NCBI GenBank assembly: GCA_003993805.1
Contig: RSEF01000001.1
Span: 58,410,269-58,474,268, forward strand
DNA from: Himantopus leucocephalus
Lineage: Eukaryota > Chordata > Aves > Charadriiformes > Recurvirostridae
Length of the DNA: 64,000 nucleotides
Direction: 5' to 3'
The position numbers and the translations under genes are program-made. The notes under the pieces were generated by a model. It searched no databases and was not told the DNA's origin. It was given only the letters and a program-made list of their open reading frames with translations. This document shows, one piece after another, positions 59,474 through 64,000 of the stretch (positions within the stretch are counted from its first letter, which is position 1; each line of letters opens with the position of its first letter).

Positions 59474-62400
59474 GTAGGTGAATCGGGACAGCGGTGAATA
59501 TGACTTAATTCATGCTTTCAGCTTCTCTGAGCCAGGACAGGAAAAGGGAATAGCCGGCTACAAGTGGTAGGGTGGTATCTCTTGACTGTCATGCTAGGTT
59601 TATGAGCAGAGGGAGGAATAATTGTTTTAAATAGGCCCTTTCTATTTAAAAAAAAAAAGTATCTGGATGTTTAGCCTTGTAATATTGAGCTTTATAAGGA
59701 AGGTGGAGTATTCTGTGCCCGCTTAATTTTATGCCAAAGCAGATCGGTATTTTGGTTCTTCAGTCTTGCCAGACTGGCTTTCCTTAGGAGTAGGCTCTGG
59801 AAGTGCATTGCAACTTCCACGTTGACATGCAGGTGCTGACCAGAGTTCTTGAAATTGTGCAAAGAATTGTAATGATTGTAATTTGTGCCAGATGTCTTGG
59901 CTTGGTTGTTCCCTCTTGTGCATAACCAAATGGCTGCACAATAAAATATTCAGTGCTGTTCATTTCTGTACTTCAGATGGCCTTAATATTATGCTAATCT
60001 TTCACTGAATGGGTGCTTGCAATGTGTGTAAGAGGATTCATCCTGATTGTGAGGGTGGTGGTGCTGGAGGAAAATAAGTGTATAGTGAGGCCAGTTCAGG
60101 CTGCCCTGAATGGATTGATAGGCTCTTGCAGCAAAGATTACAACTTAAGGAGCTAATTTTAACAATACTTGTCTTGATTAAAAATTCACTTCTGGACTTT
60201 GAAGTTCTTCCATGCTTCTGATTTAGCTTGGCCCAAACAGGTTCTCTTTTCCTAATAGGAAAGAGTTGTATTAAGTGTATAATGAGCTGCAGGCAGAAAG
60301 TCTCCGTAAGCTCTTTGTAGCCTTGAGATGGAGAAAACAGCTTCTTGAGATGTTGCCAGTGTTACTTTCTTTTTCATGAGTTTTAAGAAGTACTAGCTAT
60401 ACTATAAGAAAGTGACCTAGAAAAAGTCACTGTGTGTTTTTGATGCTCTAGTACAAGAGCTAATTTTGGCTGTTACTTCCCTGTACTTTGTCCTCTTTGA
60501 AGGCTTGTTGAAGCTACAGTACTGCTGTAGGGTCCTTAGGCTGATTCATAGTATAAACACTTGGTCCAGACTACAAATGCAAGTAGTTCAAAACTCTTTA
60601 TACTGGTAGTGGTAAAGTTTTTAGACTAAAATGACTGATATTGGTTACACTGAAGTGTTAAAAAAAAATTATTTTTGATGTGGAGTGAAAAATGCAGCAT
60701 CTGTAGCACTGCAAATTGTGGCACACTTTCCCCTAAACTGCACAGAATGTCCAGGAACATTGCAAGACATTAAGTTTTGATTTCACAACTCAGTTCTAAA
60801 AATTACTAGTTCAAGGGGCCAGTAAGAAAACCATCTTCTGGACTAGGGGGACCAGAAGAAATCTTTAGGGTAGAAAAAGATCCGTTTGTAGTACAGGTTG
60901 AGTCTAGGTTTGCTAAAGTATTCTTTAAATTGCATTACTTTAAATGCCTTTGGCAGTTTGAAAATGGATCTCTGTGTTTGTAGAAGACTCAGATCCTTGA
61001 TATGACTACTGAAGAGGAGCCAGTTGTGTGGTGTTGGTTGATGCACAGCCCATGCCATGTACTTCCTCTATATGTTTTAAGGCAATTGACTTGATATTTA
61101 AGTATATCTTTTTTTGTATGCAACTGCTAGAACCAATTAATCTCAAAATATTTTTGGCAGATACAGTGCTAAAACCAGAAAATAAACATCTGCTGTAGTC
61201 TCTGTGGAAAGTTCTTTGAGTTGGTCTTAATCTCTTGTTTTAGAAAACATTGTTAGTTAGTTGCCTGGCTGACAATTAAATAGCAGCCGTTGCTGCAGTG
61301 CAAACACTTCTCAGCTGATCTACATGTCAGCTTTGATATATCTTTAAAAAAAGAATCATTTGGCCAAACAGATTACTCATTTTTCTTTCCCTGTTGTCAG
61401 AAATCAGCTGAAGTCTCAGATAGTTCTGGTTTTGTTTGCTGGGTTATGGACTTGTATTATATGTACGGTATCTAGTGCCTAGGGTTTTCTTCAGTGATCT
61501 GACTGCTTCAGAAGTACAAATAATTTGAAAGTCGGTAGATGGCCTCATACCTCTTTGTGTGCTGACTTAATAGTTTCCAATTTATTGATTATTCTGTCTT
61601 TTCAAATCTGTATCTAGCATACAGGGGTCTCAACGAATTCCTTTTATATTCTTTTTGAAAAAATAATTTCTGTTCTTTATGCTTGCTGTTAATCTGTCTA
61701 TAGCAGGTATACAATTACAGACTTTTCCTAGTTTCCTCATTTGGTTACAGATACAGCTGGGATGGTGGTGTACAAGTACAGAGAAATCACGTTGATGGGA
61801 CTTTATTACAGTGCTTTATAATAGACTCTAGCTGGCCTACTAGAAGGGCGCTGCATATCATAGTAGCCATTTGGTGGTATGGAGAGATTAGCTGTAGTAT
61901 ACCTGAAGATCCTTTTTGTTAGCTCTTTTATTAGTCTGTATTAGGGTGTTTTCGAAAATGTCATCAAGTCAGCTGTTTCAGATGTAACAGCAAGAGAAAC
62001 CTAGTGCAGGTGAAACTTCACATTCTGTCTTCTAGCAGAGACCCTCAACTGCTGTTGAAGTTGCGTGTTTCCTAAGGTCTTTGATAACAAATTTTACAAG
62101 ACTATAAATTTTTAAAGCAGATAATACTAGACCAGTCATTAAAAAAAAATTCATTTATTCTGTGCATTTACCTGCTCTATTTAATCAAGCCTTTTCAACT
62201 TTTCTATTTCATTTATGTGAAAACAAGCAGATCAAAAAACTTTTATAACTTCGTATGAAGCTAGTATACTATGTTTCTAGGCTTTCTAAATCCAATTTTA
62301 GTTGATTTCACTCAGTGTATTTGTGGTTTGGAAGCTTGTATGAAAAAAAATATCTTAAACTGCTGCTGCTTCTGCTTTAGGTAGGTATTAGTATTCACAT

Positions 62401-64000
62401 GAATTTGAAATGCTCATGTGTGACGTGTTAAATGTAATGTTCTGAGGCTACTTTTAGTTTAGTTGAGAATCAGAGCTGTGCCGTATTCATAACCCCCACA
62501 GGTCCAGGTAGGGTTGATTTGGGATGTGCTCTAGATTTAAATGGAGGGACACAGGCACTACCTACTCTCTTTTTAAGCTCTCATTTAAAAATAATTTCTA
62601 TATGGTATTTGGTAGCCTATTTCTCAGAGGAAGTAGTATTTATTAAACTCATTCTGCCGTTGCCAGTGAAATGACACATGATTGACTTCAATTTTATTAT
62701 GCATATACTTGAAATGTGTCATATTCATCAGGCTTATATTTGTCCCCAACCCATACTTAAATGAACTTTTTGATTGACTGATTCCCAAACTAGCATTTTT
62801 CTCAAACTGTAGCAGATGTTACATGTTCTCATTGTAAGGGACAATTTAGGCTTGTGGTGTGGGATGGATTAGATTATTTACTGTGTAATTATAACTGTGT
62901 AGCTGTGCTTCAGGAGGAAAGTTCAGTGACTTCTTATTCACGGACAGCATGATTGTTGCTAAAAGCAATCTTACGGTAGATTGTGTGCAAGCTATCCTAA
63001 GAATATATGACAGCGGCTATCCTTTATTCTGCAGACAATGCCAAAAGAAATATCCACTGACAGTAACGTGGGTGGGTGCCTTTATTTTTATGTTACTGTA
63101 GGATAACAGGAAACTCTTTGTAATTTGATAGCTAATACGCTATCGTCTTTCCTACCCTACTGCCCAGTGGTGTGTTCTAAAATAATAGGCACAGTGTTGA
63201 ATCGTAAAGTAGGTCTCAAAGATGCTTATAAAATGAGATGCATGCATATTAATAATGGGAAAATAGAAATACATGGTTTTATTTCTTGAGTTTACTGGGT
63301 GGTTGGTAGTCATTGATTTTATTACATAGAAAAAGTATAAGAACAAATTTGCCCAGTTAAAAGTACGAGGAAAAAGTTGTAAATGGTTAGTCCACCCTTC
63401 CTGTCAGCTCTGTGCAAGATGAAGTACTTAACATTTTCAAACTCTGGCCGTTATTTCACTTATTAATTTCATAATTATCCTGAACATAATTGCAAATGAG
63501 AAAAAACTTAATTGTAAGAACTTATCAATTCAATAATAATGAGATAGTTTGAACTCTTCCAAAAATAATGCTACAGAATATTGTGTGTATATTCTTCCCA
63601 TGTAAAAGTTGAAAGGGACCCACAAGGTTCATAGAGTCTAACTGCTGACTCTGCACAGGGCAGCCTAAAAATTAAACCATACATCTCGGAGCATTGTCCA
63701 AATGCTTCGTGAACACAGACAGGTAATTTATGTATATCATGCGTATATGAGAAATCTAAGAGGAAATAGCCAAATGGACACAGAGATGGATAGGAAGCAT
63801 GAATAATTAAACCCTGGTTAGGGTAGGGGAAGAAAAAAGTTTTACCCGTTGTCCTTGAAGATAACCACTGTAAAATCCATCAAGTTATTTTAGTGGTGAA
63901 GCCCACTGATGTGGAGGTTGCAGTAGACATCTGTGAACTGTTCCTGAAACTTCAAAACAGGGAGCTTGAATGTCATAAGTCTTTGTAGTTTAATATAATT
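59474..64000. other. CNOT4: CNOT4 intron, continues past the window
   Basis: Begins gtaggtg in phase 1. No exon resembling the CNOT4 C-terminus is seen in the remaining 4.5 kb. One CR1 fragment lies near the right edge. Confidence 0.8.
63603..63715 (-). mobile_element. CR1 LINE 3'-end fragment
   Basis: Reverse-complement CR1 end: GAAAGGGACCCACAAGGTTCATAGAGTCTAAC, then TGCACAGGGCAGCC, then GAGCATTGTCCAAATGCTTCGTGAAC. About 110 bp, of a subfamily different from the copy at 54791. Confidence 0.8.

Noticed and set aside
1..64000. Search for CRISPR arrays, operons, integrated viral genes or other novel systems
   Set aside because: Nothing of the kind is visible; the window is ordinary vertebrate intronic and exonic DNA with CR1 repeats.

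Overview
This is vertebrate nuclear DNA, and almost certainly avian. Coding sequence is sparse and split into short exons with GT-AG introns. The interspersed repeats are CR1 LINEs, including the young avian 3' end whose last bases read TCTATGATT-like, and two much older CR1 copies of the kind shared with turtles and crocodilians. I saw no Alu, L1 or other mammalian repeats. The species cannot be named from the sequence.

The only protein-coding gene I can support is CNOT4 on the + strand. It encodes the RING-type E3 ubiquitin ligase subunit associated with the CCR4-NOT complex. Ten coding exons lie between 32846 and 59473. Together they encode 594 complete codons plus one base and run off the right edge in a phase-1 intron. 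Domain order is a C4C4 RING (exon at 32846), a charged coiled-coil linker (40501), an RRM (40501 to 43920), a CCCH zinc finger (44726) and a long Ser/Pro/Gln-rich C-terminal region (49793 onwards). The last coding exon(s) and 3' UTR are not in the window.

Layout: 1-32777 is noncoding, best read as CNOT4's long first intron (its noncoding first exon and promoter would lie to the left, or are present but not recognisable). It holds CR1 copies at about 5930, 7895, 16618 and 20018, a possible short ancient element near 11165, and a G-quadruplex motif near 18986. From 32778 to 59473 lie the CNOT4 exons. Their introns contain CR1 pieces at 45655, 45863 and 54791 and an unidentified coding-like remnant at about 34670-36860. 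From 59474 to 64000 is intron with one CR1 fragment near 63603.

Points worth a second look: the exon at 53681 is a frame-preserving cassette (156 nt); its upstream exon has two possible donors 9 nt apart; and two stretches (40792-40848 and 56474-56567) look like possible alternative terminal exons in phase with upstream CNOT4 exons. I found no new multi-gene system. Most open reading frames here are chance frames, intron read-throughs, or frames within CR1 copies.
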